Under the pieces are notes generated by a model, which was not told the origin of the DNA, did not search any database, and saw only the letters and a list, made by a program, of their open reading frames with translations. The translations under genes were made by a program, and so were the position numbers. 64,000 nucleotides of DNA, taken from assembly GCF_001813675.1 (NCBI RefSeq), contig NZ_KV813678.1:1-64000 (forward strand), in the 5' to 3' direction. Below are positions 1-9,700 of this stretch, one piece after another (the stretch's first letter is position 1; every line of letters starts with the position of its first letter). The stretch is from Streptococcus sp. HMSC078D09. GTDB lineage: Bacteria; Bacillota; Bacilli; Lactobacillales; Streptococcaceae.

Positions 1-14
1 GCGACAACTATATT

Positions 15-43
15 AGTATATCATGACCTACCCTTACTGTCAA
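15..43 (-). promoter_or_regulatory. Strong sigma-A promoter reading out of the window
   Basis: On the minus strand there is a perfect -35 TTGACA (38-43), a 17-base spacer and -10 TATACT (15-20). It points leftward, away from comX. In streptococci comX commonly lies beside a ribosomal RNA operon, so the inferred target is a 16S rRNA operon just beyond the edge. The target itself is not in the window. Confidence 0.7.
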
Positions 44-106
44 CACTTTTTCTTAAAAAAATTTATTTTTTTGAAAGTTCATTTATTCACTGGCAACTTT
101 CAGTTT

Positions 107-586
107 TTAAATTGAATTTTTAAAATCCTTTAGATAGTTCTCTAATTTCTTTTTCATTTTTGTTTTTCCTAGACATCTTCTGTTTACTAGTAATGCTTCA
201 TATTGTTCTTTTTCTTTTACGGTTAATTTTTCTTTAAAACGTTTTAATGCATCTCTCAGAACAACCAGCTCATCCAAATATATTTTTCTTGATGAAATTC
301 TGTGACTAATTTCTCCAATTTCAATATATGGAAGTCTATTAATTTTTCTCTTATCACTTTCCTGTTGTCTTATTTTATCTTTAATATGATTTCTAAATTT
401 TGTTTTGAAATATGTATAAAGTAATTCTTCATTTGTTTCAATTTCAGGATTTTTTTGATAAAGTTCAAACAGAGTTAGCTGACCTTCTTGTTCCCAATCA
501 TCCTTTTCCCATAATTGAATATAATATTCTTTTTCACATTTTCTTACGATATATTTTACTTTTTGATACATTTTATTAAATTCCAT
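107..586 (-). CDS. comX: Competence sigma factor ComX (SigX)
   Basis: This 159-residue protein is the alternative sigma factor that directs RNA polymerase to late competence genes (combox promoters) for DNA uptake and recombination. The highly charged N-terminal region (KYIVRKCEKEYYIQLWEKDD) and the segment around EQEGQLTLFELYQ match the streptococcal ComX family, as does the length. The start has a good ribosome site (AAAGGAG, about 5 bases upstream). It stands alone between an outward promoter and a tRNA-Glu gene, the usual setting beside an rRNA/tRNA locus. A 21-bp-period repeat upstream fits ComE control. Streptococci may carry a second identical copy elsewhere, which this window cannot show. 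Confidence 0.93.
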   Translation of the reverse strand: MEFNKMYQKVKYIVRKCEKEYYIQLWEKDDWEQEGQLTLFELYQKNPEIETNEELLYTYFKTKFRNHIKDKIRQQESDKRKINRLPYIEIGEISHRISSRKIYLDELVVLRDALKRFKEKLTVKEKEQYEALLVNRRCLGKTKMKKKLENYLKDFKNSI

Positions 587-612
587 AAGCTCTCCTTTAC
601 TTTTATCTGTAT

Positions 613-693
613 TTTATAAAAATAAAGAAGCCCATTGGACTTTTTTTCTATTCTGCACGTTTTTTTAACTATTTGGTTATTATTTTTAACTAT
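613..693 (-). promoter_or_regulatory. comX promoter with putative ComE direct repeat
   Basis: Read on the minus strand, ATAGTTAAA occurs twice (685-693 and 664-672) with a start-to-start distance of exactly 21 bp, the geometry of the ComE early-gene box (two 9-bp repeats with 12 bp between). A -10-like TATAAA lies at 613-618, about 45 bp downstream, with no good -35, as expected for an activator-dependent promoter. The half-site sequence resembles LytTR-type sites only loosely, so ComE binding is inferred. Confidence 0.55.
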
Positions 694-707
694 TTTTTCC
701 AAATACA

Positions 708-735
708 CAAAAAAACTGCCACTTGGTGACAGTTT
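708..735 (-). terminator. Terminator after tRNA-Glu
   Basis: Minus-strand hairpin ACTGTCAC / GTGGCAGT with a 3-base loop followed by seven T residues. It lies directly 3' of tRNA-Glu and separates it from comX. Confidence 0.85.
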
Positions 736-740
736 ATCGA

Positions 741-812
741 TAGTCCGTACGGGATTCGAACCCGTGTTACCGCCGTGAAAAGGCGGTGTCTTAACCCCTT
801 GACCAACGGACC
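741..812 (-). tRNA. tRNA-Glu (UUC)
   Basis: 72 bases forming a complete cloverleaf: acceptor GGTCCGT pairs with ACGGACT, anticodon loop CTTTTCA with anticodon TTC, T arm GGGTTCGAATCCC, no encoded CCA. It is identical base for base to the tRNA-Glu at 21192-21263, which is in the opposite orientation. Confidence 0.97.
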
Positions 813-830
813 ATTTTTACAACATATTCT

Positions 831-858
831 ATTATACAGAATATTTTTACTCTGTCAA
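831..858 (-). promoter_or_regulatory. Promoter of tRNA-Glu
   Basis: Minus-strand TTGACA (853-858), 16-base spacer and TATAAT (831-836), ending about 18 bases before the tRNA. Near-consensus, typical of stable RNA genes. Confidence 0.85.
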
Positions 859-868
859 CACTTTTTTA

Positions 869-901
869 ATAAAAAAAAGAAGGAAATATTTTCCTTCTTT
901 T
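869..901 (-). terminator. Terminator after ftsH
   Basis: Minus-strand hairpin GAAGGAAA / TTTCCTTC followed by a run of eight or more T residues, located immediately after the ftsH stop codon. It ends the tilS-hpt-ftsH transcript. Confidence 0.85.
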
Positions 902-904
902 GAA

Positions 905-2878
905 TTAGTTGTTTTCTTCTAATTTTGACTTAATTTCATCATATGATAGAGGTTTTGCTTCTTCTTCTAATTCATGCTCTGAATTTTCAGGCATTTTTCC
1001 TGTTTCATATAATGATTTAATTTGAACACTATCCAAGGTTTCATATTTTAATAGAGCTTCCGCAATTAGTTTATGCGTTTCTCTATTTCCTTGAATAATT
1101 TCTGCCGCTTTATTACGGGCTTCATTCAACAAACCACGAACTTCTTCATCAATTTCGTAAGCTGTTTGTTCTGAAATCATTTTTTGTGGGCTTTGAGCAC
1201 CAAACATCGCATGATTTCCTTCATATTGGACCGGTCCAAGTTTTTCACTCATACCATATTCTGTCACCATTGCACGCGCCATTTGGGTAGCTTGTTCAAA
1301 GTCATTTGAAGCACCCGTTGTTTGCGAATTGAAAATAATTTCTTCGGCAACACGGCCTCCCATGAGCCCAGCTAATTGTTCTTTCATATCTTCTTTAGAA
1401 AGTAACATTTGATCTTCTTTAGGAAGGGCAATCATGTAACCGCCTGCACGACCACGTGGAACAATAGTAACTTTATGAACTACACGAGCATTTGATAAGA
1501 CCAGACCAACAATTGTATGACCAGCTTCGTGATAAGCAACCATTTCACGTTCTTTTTGTGAAATCGTCCGATCTTTCTTAGATGGACCTGCAATAACACG
1601 ATCTTCTGCTTCATCGATATCAGCAGCATCAATTACTTTTTTATTTCGACGAGCTGCAACCAAGGCTGCTTCGTTCAAAACATTTTCGAGATCAGCACCG
1701 ACAAATCCTGGTGTTTGTTGAGCAACCAATTTCAAGTCCACATCTTGAGCAAGCGGCTTATTCTTAGCATGAACACGAAGAATTGCCTCACGACCTTTCA
1801 CATCTGGACGTCCAACTAATACTTTACGGTCAAAACGGCCAGGACGAAGAAGGGCAGGGTCAAGGACATCAGAACGGTTAGTTGCTGCGATAACAATGAT
1901 TCCTTCGTTGCCTTCAAAACCATCCATCTCAATCAAGAGCTGGTTAAGGGTTTGTTCACGTTCATCATTTCCGCCACCAAGACCTACACCACGTTGGCGC
2001 CCAACAGCATCAATTTCATCGATAAAGATAATGGCTGGTGCTGCTTTTTTAGCATCTTCAAAAAGTGAACGAACCCGGCTAGCACCGACTCCGACAAACA
2101 TTTCAACGAAGTCAGAACCAGAGATACTGAAGAATGGCACTCCAGCTTCACCAGCTACTGCTTTTGCTAAAAGGGTTTTACCAGTTCCTGGAGGGCCTTC
2201 AAGAAGCACACCTGCTGGGATTCTTGCACCCAATTTAGTAAAGCGTTTTGGATCTTTTAAAAATTCAACAACTTCAACAAGTTCTTGTTTTTCTTCTTCA
2301 GCTCCTGCTACATCTGAAAAACGAACTTTAATATCTTCTTTATTAGCAGCGCGGGCTTTATTGCGACCAAAGTTCATTGCACCTCTGGCACCTCCGCCAC
2401 CGCCTTGGTTCATCATTGAGAAGAAGAAGAACATGACGATAACAAATGGAACAATTGAAGTGAGAATTGTTATCCACATGCCACTTGAGCTCTCACGCTT
2501 GATGGTGATTTCTGCTTTGTGGTCAGCTGCTAATTTTTGTAATTCATTGACGGTGATATCAGATGGAAGGATGACACTAGTAAAGCGAGATACTTTTTGA
2601 ACACTTGGGGTAAAAAATTGAATTCCAGTATCATCTTTTGATTCTTTAGCTTTATTATAGGTCCCTGCAATTTCAATCACACTACCATTTGGTTGGTAAC
2701 TGATCGTTTTTACATTGTCATTTTTAATTTCTTTGACCAATTCTGTGTAGTTGATTTGCTGACTTTGACCAACTCCATTACCCGCAAAAAAGTACTGGAA
2801 TCCTGTCACAGCCGCTACAATAATCAACAAATACAGAAATGGATTTCGAACAAAACCGTTATTTTTTCTGTTATTCAT
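905..2878 (-). CDS. ftsH: ATP-dependent zinc metalloprotease FtsH
   Basis: A membrane-anchored AAA+ protease that degrades misfolded membrane proteins and some regulators. Visible order in 657 residues: transmembrane helix at about 12-31, extracytoplasmic domain, second helix at about 134-154, a glycine-rich linker, the AAA module with Walker A GPPGTGKT (228-235) and FIDEIDAVG, arginine fingers in the [10 protein letters not shown] segment, and the zinc-binding HEAGH (450-454). Length is normal for the family. It lies 10 bases downstream of hpt and is the last gene of the tilS-hpt-ftsH group, a conserved Firmicute arrangement. Confidence 0.98.
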   Translation of the reverse strand: MNNRKNNGFVRNPFLYLLIIVAAVTGFQYFFAGNGVGQSQQINYTELVKEIKNDNVKTISYQPNGSVIEIAGTYNKAKESKDDTGIQFFTPSVQKVSRFTSVILPSDITVNELQKLAADHKAEITIKRESSSGMWITILTSIVPFVIVMFFFFSMMNQGGGGGARGAMNFGRNKARAANKEDIKVRFSDVAGAEEEKQELVEVVEFLKDPKRFTKLGARIPAGVLLEGPPGTGKTLLAKAVAGEAGVPFFSISGSDFVEMFVGVGASRVRSLFEDAKKAAPAIIFIDEIDAVGRQRGVGLGGGNDEREQTLNQLLIEMDGFEGNEGIIVIAATNRSDVLDPALLRPGRFDRKVLVGRPDVKGREAILRVHAKNKPLAQDVDLKLVAQQTPGFVGADLENVLNEAALVAARRNKKVIDAADIDEAEDRVIAGPSKKDRTISQKEREMVAYHEAGHTIVGLVLSNARVVHKVTIVPRGRAGGYMIALPKEDQMLLSKEDMKEQLAGLMGGRVAEEIIFNSQTTGASNDFEQATQMARAMVTEYGMSEKLGPVQYEGNHAMFGAQSPQKMISEQTAYEIDEEVRGLLNEARNKAAEIIQGNRETHKLIAEALLKYETLDSVQIKSLYETGKMPENSEHELEEEAKPLSYDEIKSKLEENN

Positions 2879-2888
2879 CTAGTCTCCT

Positions 2889-3431
2889 CTATTTTGAGTA
2901 CACTTCCTCTTTTAATACACCAACATAGGGTAGGTTACGATAATTTTCATCATAGTCTAAACCATATCCTACAACAAACTCATTTGGAATGGTAAAGCAG
3001 GTATAATCTGCTTCAATCTCAACCAAACGTCCTTCAGGTTTATCCAGTAAGGTAGCAATCTTCACAGATGCTGCATTTCGTTCTTCAAAGAGTTCTTTTA
3101 GACTCTTGAGGGTTTTACCTGTATCGATAATATCTTCTACAAATAAAATATCTCTACCAGTAATATCTTGGTCGATATCCTTGATAATATTAATAATACC
3201 TGAGCTTGCTGTACCACCATGATAACTTGAAACCAGCATAAAATCCAATTCAATATGTGTATCCACGTGGTTGATCAACTCTGCCATAAATGGAACAGAG
3301 CCTTTCAAAATTCCAACAAAAATTGGATTTTTTCCTTGGTACTCTTTTGTTAGGGTTTCACCCAATTTCTTTGCTGCTTCCACAATTTCATCATGTGAAA
3401 CCAATACTTTTTTTATATCTTTTTCTAACAT
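2889..3431 (-). CDS. hpt: Hypoxanthine-guanine phosphoribosyltransferase
   Basis: Purine salvage enzyme of 180 residues that converts hypoxanthine or guanine plus PRPP to IMP or GMP in the cytoplasm. The PRPP-binding motif is visible as [14 protein letters not shown] and the N-terminal [12 protein letters not shown] segment carries the loop-I residues. Length is typical. It is separated from tilS by only 4 bases and from ftsH by 10, so the three are co-transcribed; in B. subtilis the homologous pair tilS-hprT also precedes ftsH. Confidence 0.97.
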   Translation of the reverse strand: MLEKDIKKVLVSHDEIVEAAKKLGETLTKEYQGKNPIFVGILKGSVPFMAELINHVDTHIELDFMLVSSYHGGTASSGIINIIKDIDQDITGRDILFVEDIIDTGKTLKSLKELFEERNAASVKIATLLDKPEGRLVEIEADYTCFTIPNEFVVGYGLDYDENYRNLPYVGVLKEEVYSK

Positions 3432-3435
3432 GTTT

Positions 3436-4710
3436 TTACCTATCTATTTTTTGAATATAAAGACTATCTTTCATTATACCACTTTTTGAGGGCTTACTCA
3501 AATCACTCGTTACCAATCCCACTACAGAAAGAATATTATGATTTTGTTCTATAATGAGAGCCTTTTGCCGAAGAGAAATTGGAATTTTATGGTTGATAAA
3601 CCACCGTCTTAATTTTTGATGGTGGCCATTAACAAGTAGCTGATCTCCTTCCTTTCTCCTTCTAATTAAGATGGGAGTTTCGCGTGAAACAGAAAGAATT
3701 TCTACATTTTCCCCTACTAATGGTTGTCCAAAAGATAGTTTATAATTTGCAATTTCAAAGATATTCCCAAATTCTAACAAAAATGGGAGGGGGTGGTCAT
3801 CCGACTTTTGACTGATTTTTTGTATTTCAAAGAAATCATATTCTTGATGTAGTTCATAATTCGACTTTAAATAATGAACGCAATTTCTTTTTTTTCGCAA
3901 TAAATCTAATAATTCTTGAAACTGGGCCCTACCAAGTTGCAAATCTGGAAATTGTGCCAGATACTCTTCTAATAAGAATGATTGCACAGAATCAGAATAC
4001 GTTCTAAAAGAAGCTAAATCTTGAATGGTTAACTCGCTAGTCAATTCTTTCAGTGCTTGGTGCCAATGACTCACTTCCTCTGCTAAATAGCGAAGACTTG
4101 CTTGCATTTGAGGATTTTCTTTTTCAAATTCTGGAAGGTATTGATGGCGTACACGATTTCGAAAATAGTCCTGTGAGTCATTGCTACTGTCTTCAAAGTG
4201 AGGAATTTCCATCAACTCATCTTTGGTAAAAGTTAACAAAGGACGGATTAGCTCACCCTTACCAAATGGTTGGCGTACAGGAATACCACTTAAATGGCGT
4301 AATTTTGTTCCTCGTATTAAGCGCATGAAAGTTGTTTCAGCTTGATCGTTTGCATGATGACCTGTTACTAAAGCGGTGCAATCCTCTTTCTCCATAATCT
4401 GTTTAAAAAAATCATAACGAAAGGTACGAGCTTTTGCTTCTGTAAAATCACCCGAATAGTGAGCCACATAGATACATGTCTCTCGCCTATCAGCTAGCGT
4501 TCGAAGTTCACTTTCTTCTAAATCTGATTCTGGTCTTTGTCCATGATTGACATGAGCGAGTACCAGATGGATTTTCAATCGTTCTTTATTCTTATATAAA
4601 AGTTCATACAGATTCATTGAATCTAATCCACCAGATAAGGCAACTAAAACACGGCGATGGGGAGTAAATAGATCTTGTTTTTCACAAAACTCTAAAAATC
4701 GCTTTTCCAT
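3436..4710 (-). CDS. tilS: tRNA(Ile)-lysidine synthase TilS
   Basis: An N-type ATP pyrophosphatase that changes the wobble cytidine of tRNA-Ile(CAU) to lysidine, making it read AUA; essential. The N-terminal PP-loop SGGLDS is at residues 26-31, followed by HVNHGQR and [10 protein letters not shown]. The C-terminal third carries the tRNA-recognition domain (RRRKEGDQL...). 424 residues is normal. Its start shares one base with the stop codon of the upstream beta-lactamase-like gene (4710), suggesting translational coupling. A parS-like site lies inside the reading frame at 3676-3691. Confidence 0.96.
   Translation of the reverse strand: MEKRFLEFCEKQDLFTPHRRVLVALSGGLDSMNLYELLYKNKERLKIHLVLAHVNHGQRPESDLEESELRTLADRRETCIYVAHYSGDFTEAKARTFRYDFFKQIMEKEDCTALVTGHHANDQAETTFMRLIRGTKLRHLSGIPVRQPFGKGELIRPLLTFTKDELMEIPHFEDSSNDSQDYFRNRVRHQYLPEFEKENPQMQASLRYLAEEVSHWHQALKELTSELTIQDLASFRTYSDSVQSFLLEEYLAQFPDLQLGRAQFQELLDLLRKKRNCVHYLKSNYELHQEYDFFEIQKISQKSDDHPLPFLLEFGNIFEIANYKLSFGQPLVGENVEILSVSRETPILIRRRKEGDQLLVNGHHQKLRRWFINHKIPISLRQKALIIEQNHNILSVVGLVTSDLSKPSKSGIMKDSLYIQKIDR
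3676..3691. promoter_or_regulatory. parS-like ParB-binding site (within tilS)
   Basis: AGTTTCGCGTGAAACA differs at two positions from the Firmicute parS consensus TGTTTCACGTGAAACA. It lies inside tilS about 12 kb from parB, within the origin-proximal zone where streptococcal parS sites are found. Binding is inferred. Confidence 0.55.
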
Positions 4711-5996
4711 TATTTCAATACCTCATAGATATCTTTTGAAATGTTGGAAATCGTATCATAATTCGAATGATCTGAAAAAATGGCTATTACATAGGGTGAA
4801 TTTGTATATACAATCGCAACATCATGTCTAAAATCATAGGCATCTCCAATTTTATGAGCAACTTTTACTGGAAGGTCACGCGCAATCCGTTGATCATCAT
4901 ATTTTGTAGAGGAGAGCGCATCAATAATCGGGCCATTTTGTTGATAGACAGCCTCCATGACATTGCCAGCCATTTCAGCGGATGCTTCTCTTTTTTCAAC
5001 ATCCCAATGTTTCTTTGCAATTTTATCCAAAGTTTTTTGGAAGTCTTGATCTGATTGATGAGTGACATAATAATTCAAGATATTATGTCCAACATTATCT
5101 GATTCTTTTGCAATTTTATCTATCAACTCTTGAACACTATATTCTTTTCCATCTGGTGTTTTTGAAAGGCTACCACTTCCTTCTGGTTCATAGCCACCTT
5201 TGAAATCATTGACTTCTGGAATATATTTGTAGGTTGTAGTTGGAGAAATGGCTTTTTTATTGAGCTGTTCTTGGACGTAGTACAAGTATGGTAATTTCGT
5301 TACACTGGCAGAATACATTTCTTTTTGCGGATTGATTCCAGCAGTATTTCCAGTCTCTAATTGTTTTACATAGATTCCATACGAAGGAGAATTGTATTTA
5401 CTATTTAACAAGTCCTGAACTTTTTCCATTCGATTATCTTTTTCAGTAACGAATGCCTTGTTCACCCAGCCCTGACCTTCAATCTCCACAAACTCATCTC
5501 GTAAAGTCTTAGCTGTACGTAAGACTGTTACTTTTGTATAAGGAGAAAGAGGTGTATTTTTTTCTTTTGCACCATTTATTAAGGGTCGGTCATACACTTT
5601 AAAACCAGGTTTTAGCCACATGTCTTGTTTTTTTTCTTGTGTTTCTTGTACAACATCAGAAAAAATGACAGAAGAATCTGCTAATACATATCCTTTATCT
5701 GCTATTTTAAATACAGCTTTCCCTTCATCATTTACAAAGAGTTGTTCGATTGTAAACGGTGTGTTGGGAAGAATTTCTCCTTTTGCTTTTTTCAACTGAG
5801 GATCAGAAAAAACAGAAATTTTGCGATAGACATTAGGGTTCGCTGGAATTGAAGAAAAATAAAGTTCTGATGGATGAGCCATTGTCTGAGAAGGCTCAGA
5901 CTGCTCAATACTCGCTGCTTGAGACCCAATAAATAAAATTGGAACTAACAATAGGAGCAGAAATCGTTTAGACACCTGTATTCCTTTCCTTTTCAT
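4710..5996 (-). CDS. Secreted serine hydrolase, class A beta-lactamase-like
   Basis: 428 residues with an N-terminal hydrophobic signal/anchor (RFLLLLLVPILFIGS), a central SH3-like region, and a C-terminal beta-lactamase-2 fold. The active-site SxxK appears as SVTKLPYLYY after MYSA, an SDN motif as ESDNVGHN, and the KTG equivalent probably as HKIGDA. It corresponds to the pneumococcal gene found between divIC and tilS. True beta-lactamase activity is doubtful; a peptidoglycan-related or structural role is more likely, and this is inference. The start overlaps the end of the upstream 42-residue ORF by 29 bases; a GTG-type start at residue 8 is an alternative. Confidence 0.85.
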   Translation of the reverse strand: MKRKGIQVSKRFLLLLLVPILFIGSQAASIEQSEPSQTMAHPSELYFSSIPANPNVYRKISVFSDPQLKKAKGEILPNTPFTIEQLFVNDEGKAVFKIADKGYVLADSSVIFSDVVQETQEKKQDMWLKPGFKVYDRPLINGAKEKNTPLSPYTKVTVLRTAKTLRDEFVEIEGQGWVNKAFVTEKDNRMEKVQDLLNSKYNSPSYGIYVKQLETGNTAGINPQKEMYSASVTKLPYLYYVQEQLNKKAISPTTTYKYIPEVNDFKGGYEPEGSGSLSKTPDGKEYSVQELIDKIAKESDNVGHNILNYYVTHQSDQDFQKTLDKIAKKHWDVEKREASAEMAGNVMEAVYQQNGPIIDALSSTKYDDQRIARDLPVKVAHKIGDAYDFRHDVAIVYTNSPYVIAIFSDHSNYDTISNISKDIYEVLK

Positions 5997-6096
5997 CCTT
6001 TTGAAGTTTGATCATTTGGTTTTTCTTTTTTAATTCCTCTAATTTTTCATCCGAAAATTCAAGAAATTGTTTAACTGTTTGTAAGATATTTTCCAT
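5968..6096 (-). CDS. Small conserved charged protein (42 residues)
   Basis: An ATG-initiated frame beginning MENILQTVKQFLEFSDEKLE and ending at a TAA inside the start region of the downstream serine hydrolase gene. It is rich in Lys and Glu and predicted wholly helical. A small ORF occupies the same place between divIC and the beta-lactamase-like gene in pneumococcus, supporting a real gene. The start lies 3 bases after the divIC stop and overlaps the next gene, indicating translational coupling. Function unknown. Confidence 0.65.
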   Translation of the reverse strand: MENILQTVKQFLEFSDEKLEELKKKNQMIKLQKDEKERNTGV

Positions 6097-6099
6097 CGG

Positions 6100-6468
6100 T
6101 TATTGGGGAAGTAAATCTGGGATGGTATAAACATATTCACCATCTTTTGAAAAAGAATACTTAGCGCGTGCATATTTTGTTGCATAATCATCGTCTTTTA
6201 ATTTTTTAGCGATGTCTTGTTGGTATTCTTTTTGTTCACTTGTTTCTTTATACTCTTTTTCCAACTGTTTGTATTGTTCTTTTTTATCTTGTAGCGATTG
6301 ATAGCTCTGGGCTAAATTATAAGTTGGAAGAATAAATAGTAACATGACCAATATCAAGACGAGTCCCAGAAAACGATTGCGTTTTTTTCTTTCTTCTTCT
6401 AAAAAACGTTTTCGCTGACTTTCGTCTTTGATATACTTATTGTTCATTTGAACGATATTTTTAGGCAT
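6100..6468 (-). CDS. divIC: Septum formation initiator DivIC
   Basis: 122-residue bitopic cell-division protein of the FtsB/DivIC family that forms a complex with FtsL and DivIB at the septum. A basic N-terminal cytoplasmic segment (RKKRNRFLG) is followed by one transmembrane helix (about residues 33-50, [19 protein letters not shown]) and an extracytoplasmic coiled coil ([20 protein letters not shown]) ending in a YTIPDLLPQ tail. It overlaps the upstream rqcP by 8 bases, so translation is coupled. Confidence 0.95.
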   Translation of the reverse strand: MPKNIVQMNNKYIKDESQRKRFLEEERKKRNRFLGLVLILVMLLFILPTYNLAQSYQSLQDKKEQYKQLEKEYKETSEQKEYQQDIAKKLKDDDYATKYARAKYSFSKDGEYVYTIPDLLPQ

Positions 6469-6727
6469 CTTCTTCTATCCTTGTTTCACTAATGATTTCG
6501 TACATTTTGGATGCATCTTCTTTTTTGGTACTATCCAACATTTCCAAGACTTTAACCGTCAATACTTTATTTCCAAAACGAACTTCGATTTGATCATTCA
6601 CTTTCAAATCCGTTGAACTTTTGGCTAATACTCCATTAACTTTGATTCGCCCTTTATCTGCAACTTCCTTTGCAACAGGGCGACGCTTAATAATGCGAGA
6701 AACTTTCAAATATTTATCTAATCTCAT
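6461..6727 (-). CDS. rqcP: S4-domain RNA-binding protein RqcP (YabO family)
   Basis: An 88-residue protein consisting almost entirely of an S4 domain ([19 protein letters not shown], then [20 protein letters not shown]). RqcP homologues act with RqcH in ribosome-associated quality control, positioning tRNA-Ala during alanine tailing of stalled chains. The ATG at 6727 has a good GAGGTG ribosome site 5 bases upstream; ten further in-frame residues upstream lack one. It sits between mfd and divIC, as in other Firmicutes. Confidence 0.92.
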   Translation of the reverse strand: MRLDKYLKVSRIIKRRPVAKEVADKGRIKVNGVLAKSSTDLKVNDQIEVRFGNKVLTVKVLEMLDSTKKEDASKMYEIISETRIEEDA

Positions 6728-6795
6728 ACTGTCACCTCTAACATAGTATTGTATCATTTTTTATACATAAAATGCGAAAAATGAGCTAAGAACTG

Positions 6796-9700
6796 CTAGT
6801 TCTCTTCTTTTTCCTGTTTAATTTCCAATAAGGTTTGACCAAATTGCTTCAGAGCTTCTAAAATTTCAAAATCTTTCTTGTTTCGAATATCAAAGATTAC
6901 TTCAATTAATCCCTTTTCTTCAGCAATCTGTGCCTTCAACTGTGTCATTGACAGAGCTTTGAAATAATCCTGTGTTAAAAACAGTTGTTTGGCAATTGGT
7001 TCAAACTTCACTGTCACTTTTTGTTGTTTTCTCTCAACAAGACGGACAAAAACTTGATCCAAGTAAGCTTTCACTAAACCAATTTCTAGTAGATAGGCCA
7101 CAACATCTGGGTATTCTCCAAAACGATCGATCAATTCATCTTGCAAGTATTCATAGTCCGTCGCAGAATTCATTTCACGAATTTGTTTGTAAATTTCAAT
7201 TTTTTGACGTTGATCTGAAATATATTCATTAGGTAAATACGCATCTATTTGAAGGTTCAACTCTGCATTGCTCTTTTGCCTGCGATGCTCTTGGCCTTGT
7301 TTCTTAGCAATAGCTTCTTCTAACAATTGAGAATACATTTCAAAACCAACTGAATCGATGAAACCAGATTGAGAAGCTCCAAGGATATTCCCTGCTCCAC
7401 GGATCGATAAATCTCGCATAGCAATTTTAAATCCAGAACCCAACTCAGTAAAACCTTTAATAGCTTCTAAACGTTTTTCAGACACTTCTGTAAGAGATTT
7501 GTCTGGACGATACATCAAATAAGCATAAGCAATTCGATTGCTTCGTCCCACACGACCTCTTAGTTGATAAAGAGTTGAAAGTCCCATATGATCCGCATTT
7601 TCAATAAAGAGTGTATTGGCATTTGGAATATCCACACCTGTCTCAATAATGGTTGTCGTCACTAAGACATCGTATTCGCCATTAATGAAATCCAACAGGG
7701 TATTTTCCAGGCGAACTTCACTCATCTGGCCATGAACAAAGCCAATCGAAGCCTCTGGAATCAACTCTTTTAATTCAGACACCTTTTGTTCAATTGTATC
7801 TACCTTATTGTAAAGATAATAGGCCTGTCCTCCACGATCCATCTCCCGCAATACAGCATCTCGAATAATAGTTGGATTGGTCTCTAGTACAAAAGTTTGC
7901 ACAGGATATCGATTGGTCGGAGGTGTTTCAATGACAGACAAATCTCGAATTCCTAGCATAGACATATGAAGAGTTCGAGGTATAGGGGTAGCTGTCAAGG
8001 TGAGCACATCCACCTTTTTTTTCAATTCTTTCAAGGTTTCTTTGTGCTTCACTCCAAAACGTTGTTCTTCATCTATCACGATTAAGCCTAAGTCTGAAAA
8101 AACAACATCTTTGGACAAGAGCCGGTGAGTTCCAATAATAATATCCACTCGTCCTTTTTTCAACTTTTCAAGCGTTTCTTTCTGCTCTGCCTTACTCTGG
8201 AAACGACTTAAAACAGCAACCTCTACTGCAAAAGATTCAAAACGCTCCTTAAAATTGGCATAATGTTGTTGGGCAAGAACAGTGGTAGGAACCAGCACTG
8301 CTACTTGTTTATGATCATTTACTGCCTTAAAGGCTGCTCGCATAGCGACCTCTGTTTTCCCAAAACCGACGTCTCCAACCAGCAATCGGTCCATCGGACG
8401 ATTCGATTCCATATCTTTTTTAATTTCTTCAATGGAACGTAATTGGTCATCTGTTTCAATATATGGAAAATCTTGTTCAAAAGCCTCTTGGTTTTCATCA
8501 TCTTGGGAATAGGCAAAGCCTTCTAATTGACTACGCTCCGCATAAAGTTTTATCAAATCATCCGCAATGTCCTCCACCTGGGTCTGAACCTTTTGCTTCG
8601 TTTTTTGGAAACGCCCATCATTTAACTTATTAATTTTTGGCGTTTTTCCATCACTTGCAACGTATTTGGACAACATCTGAATCTGATCGACAGGAATCGA
8701 GATGCGATCTCCATTTTGATATTGAATTGAAACATAATCACGATGGACACCCGAAATTTCAATCGTTTCAATTCCTAAATATTGACCAATACCATGAACT
8801 TGGTGAACAACATAGTCCCCTTTTTCCAGTTCATTATAATTTTTTAGGCGTTCTGCATTGGAAATATTTTGTCTGCGAATCTTTCGTTTGATCTTTTTCT
8901 GATAAATCTCTGATTCTGTAATGTAGACAATTTTTTCATCAACAAATTGAAAACCGTGAGCTAGTCCTCCAACAATTAATTGACTAGCTTGAGGAATGAT
9001 CGCATCCCCATCAATATAATCTAATCGAATCCCATACTCTTCTAAATTTTTATGGAGCTGTTGAAGATTGTGATGAGAAGTTGCTTGGACAATAACCGTA
9101 TAGTTTGATTTTCGATACCGTTCAATTTCCTCTTTTAGTAAATCAAATTGTCCAAAAAACTCCTGCATTGGATATTGATTGAATTGATACAAATGATCAA
9201 ACTTCAGATTTCCCAATCCTTTTTGAAAGTTTGAAAAATAAGTTGCAGGCGTATATTTTCGTAATGTTGTACTGGTGTCTGCAAAATACACTTGGCGAGA
9301 AGAAGCTCTATTTTTATGTAAATCTTCCGTCAAGAGATTAGCTGTATCTAGTTCAAATCTCGCTATTTGATCTGCTATTTTTTGATAATCATCCAGAAAG
9401 ACTGGAGTGTGTTTAGGGAGATAATCGAATAGGGTATATTGTTTCTTGTAAAAGAAACTAATAAATTTTCTAAGATCCGGATGGAGTTTCCTTTGAGAAA
9501 TATCTCCTAAAATTTCTGCTAGATAAGATTTAAATTCTTCATTTGCGCTCTGTTCTTGCAATTGTTCGATTTGCTGCTGACCACGTATAAAATCTTCCTC
9601 TTGCAACAATAGATCACTCACTGCCTTCAGTTGAACTTCTTCAACATTTTCAACAGAACGCTGACTTTCTGGGTCAAAGATTCGGATTCCATCAATCTCA

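Noticed and set aside
1896-2600. Long plus-strand frame opposite ftsH
   Set aside because: Antisense shadow of the conserved AAA domain; serine/proline-rich composition and no ribosome site.
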